In this document: positions 7,617-16,702 of the stretch, one piece after another | Layout of the letters: every line of letters starts with the position of its first letter | How positions within the stretch are numbered: the stretch's first letter is position 1 | Origin: Ardenticatenales bacterium | GTDB taxonomy: Bacteria > Chloroflexota > Anaerolineae > Promineifilales > Promineifilaceae | DNA: 64,000 nt | Direction of reading: 5' to 3' | Assembly: GCA_020634515.1 (NCBI GenBank) | Contig: JACKBL010000011.1 | Span: forward strand, 1 to 64,000 | Notes under the pieces: generated by a model | Databases searched by the model: none | Told to the model about the DNA's origin: nothing | Seen by the model: the letters and a program-made list of their open reading frames with translations, nothing else | Made by a program: the position numbers and the translations under genes

Positions 7617-8729
7617 ATGGATCCATTAACCATCACCCTCAGAACCCTTACCCCCCTGTGGACCGGCGGCGTCGAAACCGGCAAAATGGAGCGCATCCAC
7701 GAAACCGGCATCATCGGCAGCCTGCGCTGGTGGTACGAAGCCATCGTCCGTGGCCTGGGCGGCCATGCCTGTGATCCCACCACCCATGCCTGTATTTACA
7801 ACAATACAGACAAACCCAACAATGGTTTGTGTGATGTCTGCCAGATGTTTGGGGCAACCGGTTGGCGGCGACGGTTTTCCATGCAAATAACCGCTGAAAC
7901 AAGCCCGGCCTGGAAAGATGATAACCACCCTCTCAACATTCGCCCCTATGGCCGTATCCGAGGCTGGTATTTGCAACCCGGCCAAATCGGCACCATAACG
8001 ATACACCTTACTGGCGATCTGCAAACCCGGCAAAAATTGAAAGCCGCCTTTTTGTTTATGGAAAAATATGGCAACCTGGGGGCACGACCACAATTGGGGT
8101 ATGGGCGCTTTCAAATCATTGACATCAAAAATGATCCTGGCCCTTATACCTGGGAACCCAAGGGACAGTTGGAACTAAACACGCTGCCAGATTTACGCGC
8201 TTTCACCTTCTTTACCCTACAGTTTCAGCCACGCCAGGAAGATTGGTGGCAACGAATTTCTGGTATTCGCCAACTTCTCCGCTACCAACAAGGAGTGATA
8301 GCCAATCTGGTTAACCAATATCATACCCTGCCAACCACCCCTACCCTGAAAAATCATTTGCGTTTTAATCAGACCCCTGATTGGTCGCCAGAGATAGGGC
8401 AATGGCTCTTTGGGACACTGAAGGGCAACTATCGGTTACGTAGCAAAATCAGCTTGAGTTGGGCCTACCGCCAACAAAGTTGGTGGCAGATAGATGGTTG
8501 GGTTTATCTGCCGCCAGACAAATTGGGCAAAACCAACGCCCGTGAAATAGCCCAACGACTTCAACAAGCTCTACACACTCCTCAAAACTGGTTATCGGGT
8601 CTTGAATTAGGAAGTGGCAGCTATTCGCAGGCTCAAGTACAAATAATGCCGGCAGATTCTCCCTGGACTGCACACACACCATCGCAAATAACCCATTTCT
8701 TAAACCAGACAAATTCAGGTGACACATGA
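7617..8729 (+). CDS. cmr1: Type III-B CRISPR RAMP protein Cmr1
   Basis: 370 aa, starting at ATG 7617 behind AGGAGG. Cmr1 is a Cas7-like subunit that binds the target 3' side of the effector. Family hallmarks are the N-terminal LTPLWTGGVE, the GIIGSLRWWYEAIVRGLGG stretch, the Cys-rich CDVCQMFGATGWRRRF and the glycine-rich ARPQLGYGRF. The cysteines near residues 50-80 (C..HAC..C..C) may hold zinc. It is the first gene of an operon whose members mostly overlap by ATGA, and overlaps the next gene that way. Confidence 0.88.
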   Translation: MDPLTITLRTLTPLWTGGVETGKMERIHETGIIGSLRWWYEAIVRGLGGHACDPTTHACIYNNTDKPNNGLCDVCQMFGATGWRRRFSMQITAETSPAWKDDNHPLNIRPYGRIRGWYLQPGQIGTITIHLTGDLQTRQKLKAAFLFMEKYGNLGARPQLGYGRFQIIDIKNDPGPYTWEPKGQLELNTLPDLRAFTFFTLQFQPRQEDWWQRISGIRQLLRYQQGVIANLVNQYHTLPTTPTLKNHLRFNQTPDWSPEIGQWLFGTLKGNYRLRSKISLSWAYRQQSWWQIDGWVYLPPDKLGKTNAREIAQRLQQALHTPQNWLSGLELGSGSYSQAQVQIMPADSPWTAHTPSQITHFLNQTNSGDT

Positions 8730-9631
8730 TCGACAGTATCCAAATTCGAGATTTTCGCGGTATTCAGCATGGGCAGATCAAAGGGTTTCGCCAACTAAAC
8801 ATCCTGGTTGGCCCCAATAACTCTGGGAAATCCGCCTTGATGGAAGCGTTGTACCTGACTGGCACGGTTGCCCGCCCGGCTACACTTCAGGCCCAATATG
8901 GGGAATCTATCAGCTATGATGTGACCGTAGCCGCTGCCGATCTCTCCGGCAAACACCCGCAAACACGCCTTTGGGAACGTGCTAAAGCCGGCAGTCGTGA
9001 GGGATATAACAAAGTCATCAGTGGCTTGAAGGGGAAGGAAGGTGTATTGGAACCCCTTCGTTCTTCCATCTCATTAGAACGTGTTTTGCTACTCTTCGAT
9101 CAAGAGAATGATCAGCAAGCTGAAGATCGCTGTAGGAAAATTGAAGCTGACCTGCGCTGGTCTGATCCCGACGGATGTTGGCAGTCATTTACTTTTGAAT
9201 CCATTGCCGGTTGGCCCAACATCTTTGAACATTACTCAAACAAATTGCATATTGTCCTGCATATTGCTGACGTGAGGGTGGAGGGCCTTCAGGGTGCAGA
9301 TTTCGATGGCTACTTATTGCAGTTGTTACAGGGGCCGGCCAGTCAGAATATCGCTGAAAAACTGCTGGCTACCCAAAGTCAGTTGGCAAACCGGTTGTTG
9401 AAAAAGGGCGAGGAGGAGTTTACTGTGTTGATGCAAAGTAACGGCCATCCCTGGACTCACGCCAAGTCCTGGCTCTATGCTTACATCACTGCCTTTCAGT
9501 TTCGCCAATCCCACGTTTGGTTCGCTCGAGATATTGTTGAGAAGGCCCCTGAAGATCAATTACGCCAGGTTTTTGCTTCTCTAATTGCAGCCTGGGAATG
9601 CTTGATTCATAATGTCGGAGAATTGTCATGA
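8726..9631 (+). CDS. AAA/SMC-like ATPase, N-terminal half only, inside the CRISPR operon
   Basis: 301 aa. The start IDSIQIRDFRGI and Walker A VGPNNSGKSALME are typical of the AAA_15/AAA_21 (OLD/SMC-like) group. I see no ABC signature, Walker B or D-loop, which would normally follow a coiled-coil arm, and the protein ends after a helical region. It is therefore either a natural short form or a degraded one, possibly unable to hydrolyse ATP. ATGA overlaps with the genes on both sides show it is an integral part of the operon. Its role is unknown; AAA ATPases have been noted as accessory genes of type III loci. Confidence 0.7.
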   Translation: MIDSIQIRDFRGIQHGQIKGFRQLNILVGPNNSGKSALMEALYLTGTVARPATLQAQYGESISYDVTVAAADLSGKHPQTRLWERAKAGSREGYNKVISGLKGKEGVLEPLRSSISLERVLLLFDQENDQQAEDRCRKIEADLRWSDPDGCWQSFTFESIAGWPNIFEHYSNKLHIVLHIADVRVEGLQGADFDGYLLQLLQGPASQNIAEKLLATQSQLANRLLKKGEEEFTVLMQSNGHPWTHAKSWLYAYITAFQFRQSHVWFARDIVEKAPEDQLRQVFASLIAAWECLIHNVGELS

Positions 9632-11013
9632 ACTATGAATTCCACGCCCACCTGCCCCTGGCCTTGCAGGACGCTGGCACACAATCAGCGGCTATTGATT
9701 TTCTGGCTGGCAAACAATCTCATCCACCCCATGCCTGGCCAGAGTTGGCTGCTCTCGATGATGATGGGGCACGCATGGCTTTATTGGCGCAAATGCTGGT
9801 TTTTACCTCATATAAAGACCAGGCCAGAGTGGGGGCGCGGAATGACCCTGGTGGCTACCTTTTCTGGCTGGAGCATGGTGCCAGGGAGTTTCTAACCCGG
9901 CAACGGCATCGGTTAAATGAGTTGAACCTGGATCAATCCAGCCGTTCTTTGCCCGATTTAAGCCTGCTGCCCTTTGGCACATTTGCCCTCCACTTTACCT
10001 TCACCCTCACCAGCCCCTACCTCAGCAAAGATGACACCGCCCTGCATCTGCTGGACAATCCGATGAAGAAAGAGTGGCTCTTCAAACTGCCTTATGTCGC
10101 TTCTACTCAATGGAAGGGAACGTTACAGGCCACCATGGTGAAGCAGTTGGTTGAATGGTGGCAGGGCCTGGGTGAAGCAGAGCAATCGCAGCGGATGCAG
10201 CGGAAACAGTTTGTGGCTCAACGCATCCAATTAACGCGCTTGTTTGGCACGGAGATTGAAAATACCCGGCGTTATCTGGTGCAATGTGGGGATGAGAAGC
10301 TAGATAGATGGTACAAGCGTTATGTGCGTCGCTTCCTATCTAGTACAGGCTTTTTGGCTGGACGCCTCTATTTCTACCCCACCTTTTTTGACCAACTCAG
10401 TTTGGAGGTGATTAACCCTCACGACCGGGAGACGGGGGCCGGCAAACTGCCCATCTACTTTGAGGCGGTTCCGGCTGGGGCTTCCGCCAGTTTCACCCTG
10501 CTCTACACGCCGCTGGACCGCGTTGGTGAAGATGCGACGGAAACCCGCCGCCAGGTGTTCGCCGACTTGCAACTGCTGGCCGAGGGTCTGGAATCGCTTT
10601 TTACCGTTTATGGCTTTGGCGCCAAGACCAGCAGCGGGTTTGGGCTGGCAGAACTGACAGGGGAGGGACACTTAGCCCTTTACTACCCTGCCGCCAAATC
10701 ACAATCGCCTCGCCCCCAGGAGCCGCTCTACCCAGAAGCTGTGCGGGAATTTTTGGAAAACTATCCGCCTGAGTATCTGGACATGAAGCCGAAACAACTC
10801 AAAGACGCTGGCGTACCCAACCGTATGCGTCAGCAGGCAAAAGAGATTAAGAAGTTGTATCAGCAATACCAAAGCGACCTGGACCAGTACCAAAGTACGC
10901 TAACCGAATGGGAAACAGCCGCCACCACACCCTCACCACCAATAACAGAACGAGGCTTCTGCGCATTTTCTGATCTGGTAGACATTTTTGATTCTGTGGG
11001 AGGCGATATATGA
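9628..11013 (+). CDS. RAMP-superfamily protein, Cmr6-like
   Basis: 461 aa. Middle motifs fit Cmr6: LPYVASTQWKGTLQA, LTRLFGTE, GRLYFYPTFF, VINPHDRETG (Cmr6 proteins have a similar NPHY motif), YFEAVPAGASASF and the glycine-rich loop GFGAKTSSGFG. It is longer than usual Cmr6, with an N-terminal extension of about 120 aa and a charged, Gln-rich C-terminal tail (KQLKDAGVPNRMRQQAKEIKK) likely to form a coiled coil. It starts in an ATGA overlap with the AAA gene and ends in another with the nucleotidyltransferase. It should form part of the Cmr backbone. Confidence 0.75.
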   Translation: MNYEFHAHLPLALQDAGTQSAAIDFLAGKQSHPPHAWPELAALDDDGARMALLAQMLVFTSYKDQARVGARNDPGGYLFWLEHGAREFLTRQRHRLNELNLDQSSRSLPDLSLLPFGTFALHFTFTLTSPYLSKDDTALHLLDNPMKKEWLFKLPYVASTQWKGTLQATMVKQLVEWWQGLGEAEQSQRMQRKQFVAQRIQLTRLFGTEIENTRRYLVQCGDEKLDRWYKRYVRRFLSSTGFLAGRLYFYPTFFDQLSLEVINPHDRETGAGKLPIYFEAVPAGASASFTLLYTPLDRVGEDATETRRQVFADLQLLAEGLESLFTVYGFGAKTSSGFGLAELTGEGHLALYYPAAKSQSPRPQEPLYPEAVREFLENYPPEYLDMKPKQLKDAGVPNRMRQQAKEIKKLYQQYQSDLDQYQSTLTEWETAATTPSPPITERGFCAFSDLVDIFDSVGGDI

Positions 11014-11492
11014 GCCAACTTACCCAAACCAGCGTTATCCAACAACTTCAGCCTGTGGTCACTGTTTTGCAAGAGGCATTGGGCGATGATCTGGTTGCTC
11101 TTGTTCTCTTCGGTTCCCGCGCCTGCGGTGATGCCACCCCAGACAGCGATTGGGATGTGCTGCTGCTGGCCCACAACCTGCCGGAACGTCCCTTTCCCCG
11201 TCATCGCTACTTGCAAAAGCTGTTGCCCCCGCCCTGGCGCACCCAAATCTCCTTACTGGCCAAAACCCTTGCCGAATTTGAAACTGCTGTGCCCCCCCTC
11301 TTTCTGGACATCGCCCTGGATGGCATCATTCTCTACGACCCGGACCATTACGCTGCCAACCGGCTCGCCTATCTCCATAAACTTCTGCAAACCAAGGGGC
11401 TGTTCCGCCGACAACAGGGTAAAGAGATGATCTGGCTTTGGCAAAGCTTTCCGGGCCTCAACTGGCAGATTACCTGGGAGGAAACAGCATGA
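11010..11492 (+). CDS. MNT-type nucleotidyltransferase in the CRISPR operon
   Basis: 160 aa. The nucleotidyltransferase signature GSRACGDATPDSDWD (about residues 31-45) gives the glycine-serine and two metal-binding aspartates of the Pol-beta fold; a third acidic residue is likely in FLDIALDG. Minimal nucleotidyltransferases usually pair with HEPN toxins and AMPylate them, but no HEPN gene is adjacent here. Instead a 25-codon ORF follows with ATGA overlaps. The location between Cmr6 and Cas10 implies co-expression with the effector complex; its substrate is unknown. Confidence 0.75.
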   Translation: MSQLTQTSVIQQLQPVVTVLQEALGDDLVALVLFGSRACGDATPDSDWDVLLLAHNLPERPFPRHRYLQKLLPPPWRTQISLLAKTLAEFETAVPPLFLDIALDGIILYDPDHYAANRLAYLHKLLQTKGLFRRQQGKEMIWLWQSFPGLNWQITWEETA

Positions 11493-11566
11493 ATCTATAC
11501 TCTGTTTGCCGGCATTCTGGCAAAGAAACCACTGCCCAAAACCTAACACAAGAAGGTGACACATGA
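11489..11566 (+). CDS. 25-codon ORF coupled on both sides; possible remnant gene
   Basis: ATG 11489 overlaps the stop of the nucleotidyltransferase as ATGA, and its TGA (11564-11566) overlaps the Cas10 ATG the same way. This is the coupling used by most genes of this operon. The peptide starts MNLYSVCRHSGKETT and has no known domain. It may be the collapsed remnant of a larger gene (for example a HEPN partner), a translational-coupling device, or chance. Confidence 0.35.
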   Translation: MNLYSVCRHSGKETTAQNLTQEGDT

Positions 11567-13273
11567 GCCAATTAGACCAACTCGCTCAACACCGAGATGC
11601 CATCCTGTTGGCGGAAGCTGTTGGCTGGCTCCATGATTACCGCAAGTGTTCCGAGGAACAACTGCAAACCAAGGCTGCCAACCCTGGTGGCAATGCGATC
11701 ACTCGCGCAGAACTTACCAATCGGTTCGCTAATCTCAACTCTGTATTACTAACAATTGCTTCCGTTACGGAGCAGGTTCCCGATTTACTAAATCAGCCGA
11801 GGGGCCAAGCCCACAACCTTAGTACATCATTTCTGCAACAATATCTTGCCCGTTGCCACAACACTGCTCATTTTGATAAGCAGGATCCGTTGAATAGCGG
11901 TAAACAGAACTTCCCCGGAACACAGGTTAGTACAGCTTTTGGATATGAAACGTCTGTTGGTTCCAATTTGACCACGCAGTTATGGGCACTTCCCTGGAAT
12001 AACTTAACTACGCTTAATACGAACAACCGGAATAGCCTGCGCAAAACAGTGAAAAAACTGTTTGCTACAGTTGGAGCAGATACACGTCGTCCCATCAACG
12101 AGATCAACTTATGGGATTGGGGGGTATTGGTTGGCGGGCTTTATAAAGCGGCCATTGCTGCTGTGATTTTTGGTCACCAACCCGCCAATCGCGATCTACG
12201 TTGGCAATTGCTTGGCATCCGCACCGACGCATTGGCCTATTTGACCAACGTGTCTCGTCTGCCAGATCTGATAGCTCGTCAAAACACACTGCAAGCCGCT
12301 ATCGACAATGTGCAAACCCTGCTGGAAGAGACATACCCGTTAGCCGCAGAAGTGTATCGGGACGAAAACGGCTCACTCTATGTTGTGCCTAACTTGCCTA
12401 ATTTGCTTGCCCTACAAGATGGTGGCGACCAAACACTGCAAACTCATATTGAGCAGCAATTTGCCACAGATGGAGAAGTTGTACCGCAAATTACACTCGA
12501 TCCGACGGCATGGTGGGGTCAAGACCCTGATTGGCAAGGAAGGGACAAAATCCCGCCAGCCGGAACCATCCTCTCTATACCGGCAACGCCAGAAAGCGAT
12601 GCCACCGTCATTAACGAAGCATGGCAAAACCAACAACAAACCATTTGCCCCATTTGTGGGTTACGTCCCTGCATTAACAGACAACTGGACTATTGCCAGG
12701 TATGTGGTGAACGGCGCAAAGGGCGAGTGGTTGAATGGTTACAAGATCAGAGCAAAACGATCTGGTTGGATGAGGTTGCAGACAGGCATGGCCGTCTTGC
12801 GCTTATTACTGGCTCGTTTGACCTTGTTGACTGGCTCAGTGGTGTTTTGGTAGAAACTTTATTGGTCAAAGAACCTGCAGCAAGCAACCTGCCAATTTCT
12901 AAAACCCCTTCCTTCGCCCGCTTACGCCGTATCTGGCAAACTACCCAAACTTTCTGGGAACAATCTCAAACTGGTATCAACCAGATTCTCACTGACCTTC
13001 GCAGGCGACTGACCATCACACTGGGCAATCAACCGAACCTTAAAGCAAACCAAACTTATGAATTGGATTTGCTGGGCCAGACACAATTGAGCGTGTTGTG
13101 GGATGGAGAACAGTTAATCAGTATTGATAACCTTTCTTACACGGCAGGGCAGTTGAACATCGAAAAAGAAAAATGGCGGACGCCTGTAGATGCGGCTCTG
13201 GAAGTTGGCGTGTGGCTCGATGAGCGCAAAAACCGGTTTTTTCAACTCATCTCTGATGATGAGAGAAATACTC
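11563..13273 (+). pseudogene. csx11: Cas10 (Csx11-like), 5' portion, interrupted by an insertion sequence
   Basis: 570 codons up to the insertion; the frame then reads into the element and stops at 13299. An HD nuclease motif is near the N terminus (EAVGWLHDYRKCSEE, about residues 18-32). A zinc ribbon CPIC...C...CQVC is at about residues 363-385. A first palm-like strand follows (RLALITGSFDLVDWL). The arrangement fits the Csx11 type of Cas10 known from Chloroflexota. Joining 13273 to 14651 restores one 919-aa frame, so this is a once-intact gene split by a recent insertion. The fragment alone lacks the second palm and C-terminal domain. Confidence 0.82.
13266..13273 (+). repeat. 8-bp target-site duplication, left
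   Basis: AAATACTC; the identical right copy is at 14643-14650. Confidence 0.9.
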
Positions 13274-14642
13274 CTAGTTCAAACGGAATTTGTGTCTGAA
13301 AGGAAACTGAGGCATTGTTGGGCTTGTGACAGAACCAACAATCCCTCAGCAACGCAAGTATAGCACAGACAAAAACAACGCTCGGTGGGAATCACGACGG
13401 ATTGTGATTCCAATGCAGTACGAAGAGTACCAAGAAACGATGACCGACCCACAACAAGCCAAAACCTACATTGAACAACAAATGGCAAGCCATCCCGAAT
13501 TGTTTCCACCAGCTATGCAAGCCGGATACAAACTGCACGGATGGACAAGGCCATCGAAGAAAATGCCAGAAGTACACTTGCGCCGCATTCGGTTACAGAT
13601 AGAGAATGAAGCGGGGCAAAAGCTGGCCTACACCATTGCCCCATGCGACCTGCTGCCTTATCTGGTAGGAACGGTAACAGAAGTAGAGAAGGCGCTCTTC
13701 TTGAAGCAGTTCGGTGTTCCCGATTGGGCGTTGACTTACGTGTTTGGGCGCAACGATAGCTATTGGTACCGTCTTACCGAGTCGTTTGGTCGATTCAGTC
13801 TAGTGGGAACGACCGTGAAAGAAGCAGAAAAGCTGCCAACTGATCTGTTAGCAGATGAAAAACATGCCAAAGCCCATGGCGGCAAATGGTACGTAGCCAC
13901 GACAGTAGCCCAGGATTGCGTACTGGGGGCGGCTGTATCCCAGAGCGCCGATGCAGAAGGGTTGACCGCTGCTTACGAGGTATTCAAAGAAGAAGCACAG
14001 CAGCTAAACCCCAGTTACAAACCCGATTCGGTCAATGTAGATGGATGGGCAGCGACAAGTAAGGCATGGCAGACCCTGTTTCCAGCCATCACAATTATCC
14101 TGTGCTTTTTACATGCCTTCATCAAAATACGGGGGCGATGCAAGCGATTGGGTAACACCTACACCCAAATCAAACAGCAAGTGTGGGGTATCTACCAGGC
14201 GACAAGTCGTCCCGATTTCAAACAGGGCATTACCATGCTTCAGCAGTGGGTGATGCACAATCGAGACAAGTTAAGTGGTTATGCAATCGAGGCCATAGAC
14301 AAACTATGTCAGCGAGCTGACCAATACTGTCTCGCATTTGACCATCCTACAGCCCACCGTACCAGCAATATGCTTGACCGCCACATGGGGCTTATGGCTC
14401 GCTGGCTAGCGGGTGGACGATATTTTCATGGGAATCTACAAGTGGCTGACCTGAGGACACGTGCGTGGGCGTTGTTGCACAACTTTCGCCCTTACTGTCC
14501 GCGATCAAAAGTGAGCAAGGAGTATCAGTCACCTGCTCACAAGCTGAATGGATTTGTTTATCGAGAAAACTGGCTAGAAAACCTCTTGGTTGCCTCATCT
14601 AATCAGGGGTTTAGGTGTAGCCACAAAAAACGATTGAACTAG
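13274..14642 (+). mobile_element. 1,369-bp insertion sequence in cas10
   Basis: The ends are imperfect terminal inverted repeats beginning CTAGTTCAA on both sides; the outer 9 bp match and a TTTGTG block is shared further in. They are flanked by the perfect 8-bp duplication AAATACTC. One transposase ORF fills the element, and its TAG stop is part of the right terminal repeat. An 8-bp duplication is known for several DDE families such as ISL3, but the transposase is not an obvious member, so I leave the family open. Perfect duplications suggest a recent insertion. Confidence 0.88.
13326..14642 (+). CDS. DDE-type transposase of the insertion sequence
   Basis: 438 aa from GTG 13326; ATG 13413 is an alternative start. 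The N-terminal region is basic. Candidate catalytic acids are Asp in LLADEKHAKAHGGKW (about 177) and Asp in VNVDGWAATSKAW (about 239), with a final Glu to be found near the C-terminal YRENWLENLL or earlier. The C-terminal part has a CxxHxxxK-type stretch (CFLHAFIKIRGRCKR). It is full length with no frameshift, so it may be active. The IS family is uncertain. Confidence 0.8.
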   Translation: MTEPTIPQQRKYSTDKNNARWESRRIVIPMQYEEYQETMTDPQQAKTYIEQQMASHPELFPPAMQAGYKLHGWTRPSKKMPEVHLRRIRLQIENEAGQKLAYTIAPCDLLPYLVGTVTEVEKALFLKQFGVPDWALTYVFGRNDSYWYRLTESFGRFSLVGTTVKEAEKLPTDLLADEKHAKAHGGKWYVATTVAQDCVLGAAVSQSADAEGLTAAYEVFKEEAQQLNPSYKPDSVNVDGWAATSKAWQTLFPAITIILCFLHAFIKIRGRCKRLGNTYTQIKQQVWGIYQATSRPDFKQGITMLQQWVMHNRDKLSGYAIEAIDKLCQRADQYCLAFDHPTAHRTSNMLDRHMGLMARWLAGGRYFHGNLQVADLRTRAWALLHNFRPYCPRSKVSKEYQSPAHKLNGFVYRENWLENLLVASSNQGFRCSHKKRLN

Positions 14643-14650
14643 AAATACTC
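14643..14650 (+). repeat. 8-bp target-site duplication, right
   Basis: AAATACTC, identical to 13266-13273 on the other side of the element. Confidence 0.9.
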
Positions 14651-15699
14651 AATATGATGTCAGATTGGCCGGCATTAATTATCAAGACAGTGATTACGCT
14701 ACGGTTATCCCTATCCTCGCCCAACCTCGCACCTTCATGGCTATGGTGCCGGCAAACAAAGCCCTAGATGTGATTGACGCCATCAAGACCAAATACGAAC
14801 GGGAAATGGGCAAGGTGCGGAACCGGCTGCCGCTGCACCTGGGCATTGTCTATTTCCATCGGCGCACCCCATTGCGGGCGGCGCTGGATGCGGGACGGCG
14901 GATGTTGAAGTATGAAGGAGGAAGGGCGAAGGACGAAACGTGGACGGTAAAGCAGGATGCCCCAAAAGGTGTACTACCTGATGAGAAAAAATGCCTGGCT
15001 ACGGGGACGCAACAATTCGCAGAAACAATAACAGTCGAATTGGAGCAAAACGAACGTTCCCTTACCTGGTATGTTCCGGCCAAGATGGGGGATGGGCAAA
15101 CCGATGACAATTGGTATCCCTATGTTTTTGTCCAGAACGATGTCAGCGGCCGGCAGTATGTCTTCAAAGGGTTACGCCCCAAGCGTGATGGAACAACGGA
15201 AGAGTGTTGGCTGGTCCATGCTGCTGAACTCAAGAAAGACGACCAGATTTATTTCACGCCGGCTACCCTGGATTTTCAATGGCTGGACAGCGCAGGCCAG
15301 CGTTTCGCCATCGCCTACGATGATGATGGCCGGCGGCGTGACCATCGTGACTTTCCTGCCCGCCCCTATTTGCTCGATGAATTGACGACGATCAACAGGG
15401 CGTGGAAGATGATTTCTGAGGCGGATGGGCTGAGTAGTAGCCAGATTTATATTTTGCGCGATTTGGTTGAGGCGAAACGGGAAAGCTGGGAGCCGACGCC
15501 GGAGCAGTGTCAAAAAGATGGTATGTTCAGGCGTTTTTGCCGCGATGCGGTCGCCAATGCCAATTGGAAAGAAGAACCCGACAAAGAAGTTGATCAACTG
15601 ACCAACTGGGTCGTTTCTGGGCTTTTCACGGATGTGGTGCAATTGTATATGGGCATTATGAAGGAAAAACCGCAACGGGAGGAAGAAGAAAATGGGTGA
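14651..15699 (+). pseudogene. csx11: Cas10 (Csx11-like), 3' portion after the insertion
   Basis: The frame continues codon 571 of the gene starting at 11563. It holds the second palm domain and C-terminal helical domain. The helix-strand pattern PANKALDVIDAIKTKYEREM, LPLHLGIVYF, RTPLRAALDAGRRML matches the cyclase palm of Cas10, but the place where GGDD would be reads AQPRTF. Cyclic-oligoadenylate synthesis is therefore not expected. A TTG at 14665 could start a separate C-terminal product, although no ribosome binding site is evident. The last 8 bp overlap cmr4. Confidence 0.8.
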
Positions 15700-16702
15700 T
15701 TATTACCGACAAGAACGCTATTTACTGATGACGCTGGACCCGCTGCACGTGGGCACGGGGGGCAATCGGCTGGGGCGGGTAGACCTGAGCATTGTGCGTG
15801 AACCGGGAACCCGGCTGCCTAAAATTCCGGGCACGTCTTTGCATGGGGCGATACGCCAATATGCGGCGGTTCGCTATGAAAAGATTTCCTGTGCCGGCAG
15901 CGGGCAAGGCAAACAGGAACATTGCCGCAGTCGCCAGTGCCCCATTTGCTATACATTTGGCTACCTGAAAGGTCAGGCCGGTGGAGAAAGTGGAAGGGTA
16001 AGCATTGGGGATGCGCGGTTGCTCCTTTTCCCCGTTTATTCTCTGGCCGGGCCAATATGGGTCACTTGTCCCGGCATTTTGCGTGAATTTGACGTCCCCG
16101 AACAAGACCCGGTTCGAGAAGAAGACGGAAAAGAGGTTCAACTGGTTAAGCTCCCCTCCGATCTGCAAGCGCAGAGCTACCTTAACCTGGGGTGGTTAAT
16201 GTTGGAGAAGGCGGGTGATGTGTTTGACTGGTCAGAAAAGATAAATGGTATTCCTGAGGAAATTCAAAAGCGGGTTGTTCTCGTTTCTGACAAGCTTTTT
16301 AGCCAGATTGTCAACTCAAACTTGGAAGTACGCACCTCGGTCAGCATTGACCCGGAGACCGGAGCGGCGGCGGACAAGGCATTGTTTACTTATGAAGCGA
16401 TTCCCCGCTCCGCCATCCTCTGGCTGGATGTGGTAGAGGATGATTTTAAGGGCGCTAAGGACCGCCACTTTCCTCGAACTGAGAATAAGTGCAAGGTTGA
16501 AGAGGTTGAGAAGGAAAACGGCGCGAAAGAGGATCGTTATACGGACAATGCCGGCAATCCGTTGGGGAATGGAGAGGTATGGGAGAAACCGCTTGATGTC
16601 GTGACTGCCGGCATTAAACTGGCTAAACTACTCGGCGTCGGCGGCATGGGCACACGCGGTTTTGGCCGGGTGCGTACCGTGGCCCATTGGGAGGTAAAGT
16701 GA
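15692..16702 (+). CDS. cmr4: Type III-B RAMP protein Cmr4
   Basis: 336 aa, starting at ATG 15692 behind GGGAGGA. Cmr4 is the Cas7-like backbone subunit whose conserved Asp cuts target RNA. Motifs: TLDPLHVGTGGN at the N terminus, RLPKIPGTSLHGAIRQ, Cys-rich CRSRQCPICYTFGY, GRVSIGDARLLLFPV and the C-terminal glycine-rich GVGGMGTRGFGRV. The likely catalytic Asp is in GRVDLSIVRE (about residue 30). It overlaps the Cas10 stop and, by ATGA, the Cmr5 start. Confidence 0.88.
   Translation: MGDYYRQERYLLMTLDPLHVGTGGNRLGRVDLSIVREPGTRLPKIPGTSLHGAIRQYAAVRYEKISCAGSGQGKQEHCRSRQCPICYTFGYLKGQAGGESGRVSIGDARLLLFPVYSLAGPIWVTCPGILREFDVPEQDPVREEDGKEVQLVKLPSDLQAQSYLNLGWLMLEKAGDVFDWSEKINGIPEEIQKRVVLVSDKLFSQIVNSNLEVRTSVSIDPETGAAADKALFTYEAIPRSAILWLDVVEDDFKGAKDRHFPRTENKCKVEEVEKENGAKEDRYTDNAGNPLGNGEVWEKPLDVVTAGIKLAKLLGVGGMGTRGFGRVRTVAHWEVK

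Noticed and set aside
13326..14642. The ORF inside Cas10 as a CRISPR accessory gene
   Set aside because: Terminal inverted repeats, an 8-bp target duplication and DDE-like motifs show that it is a transposase.
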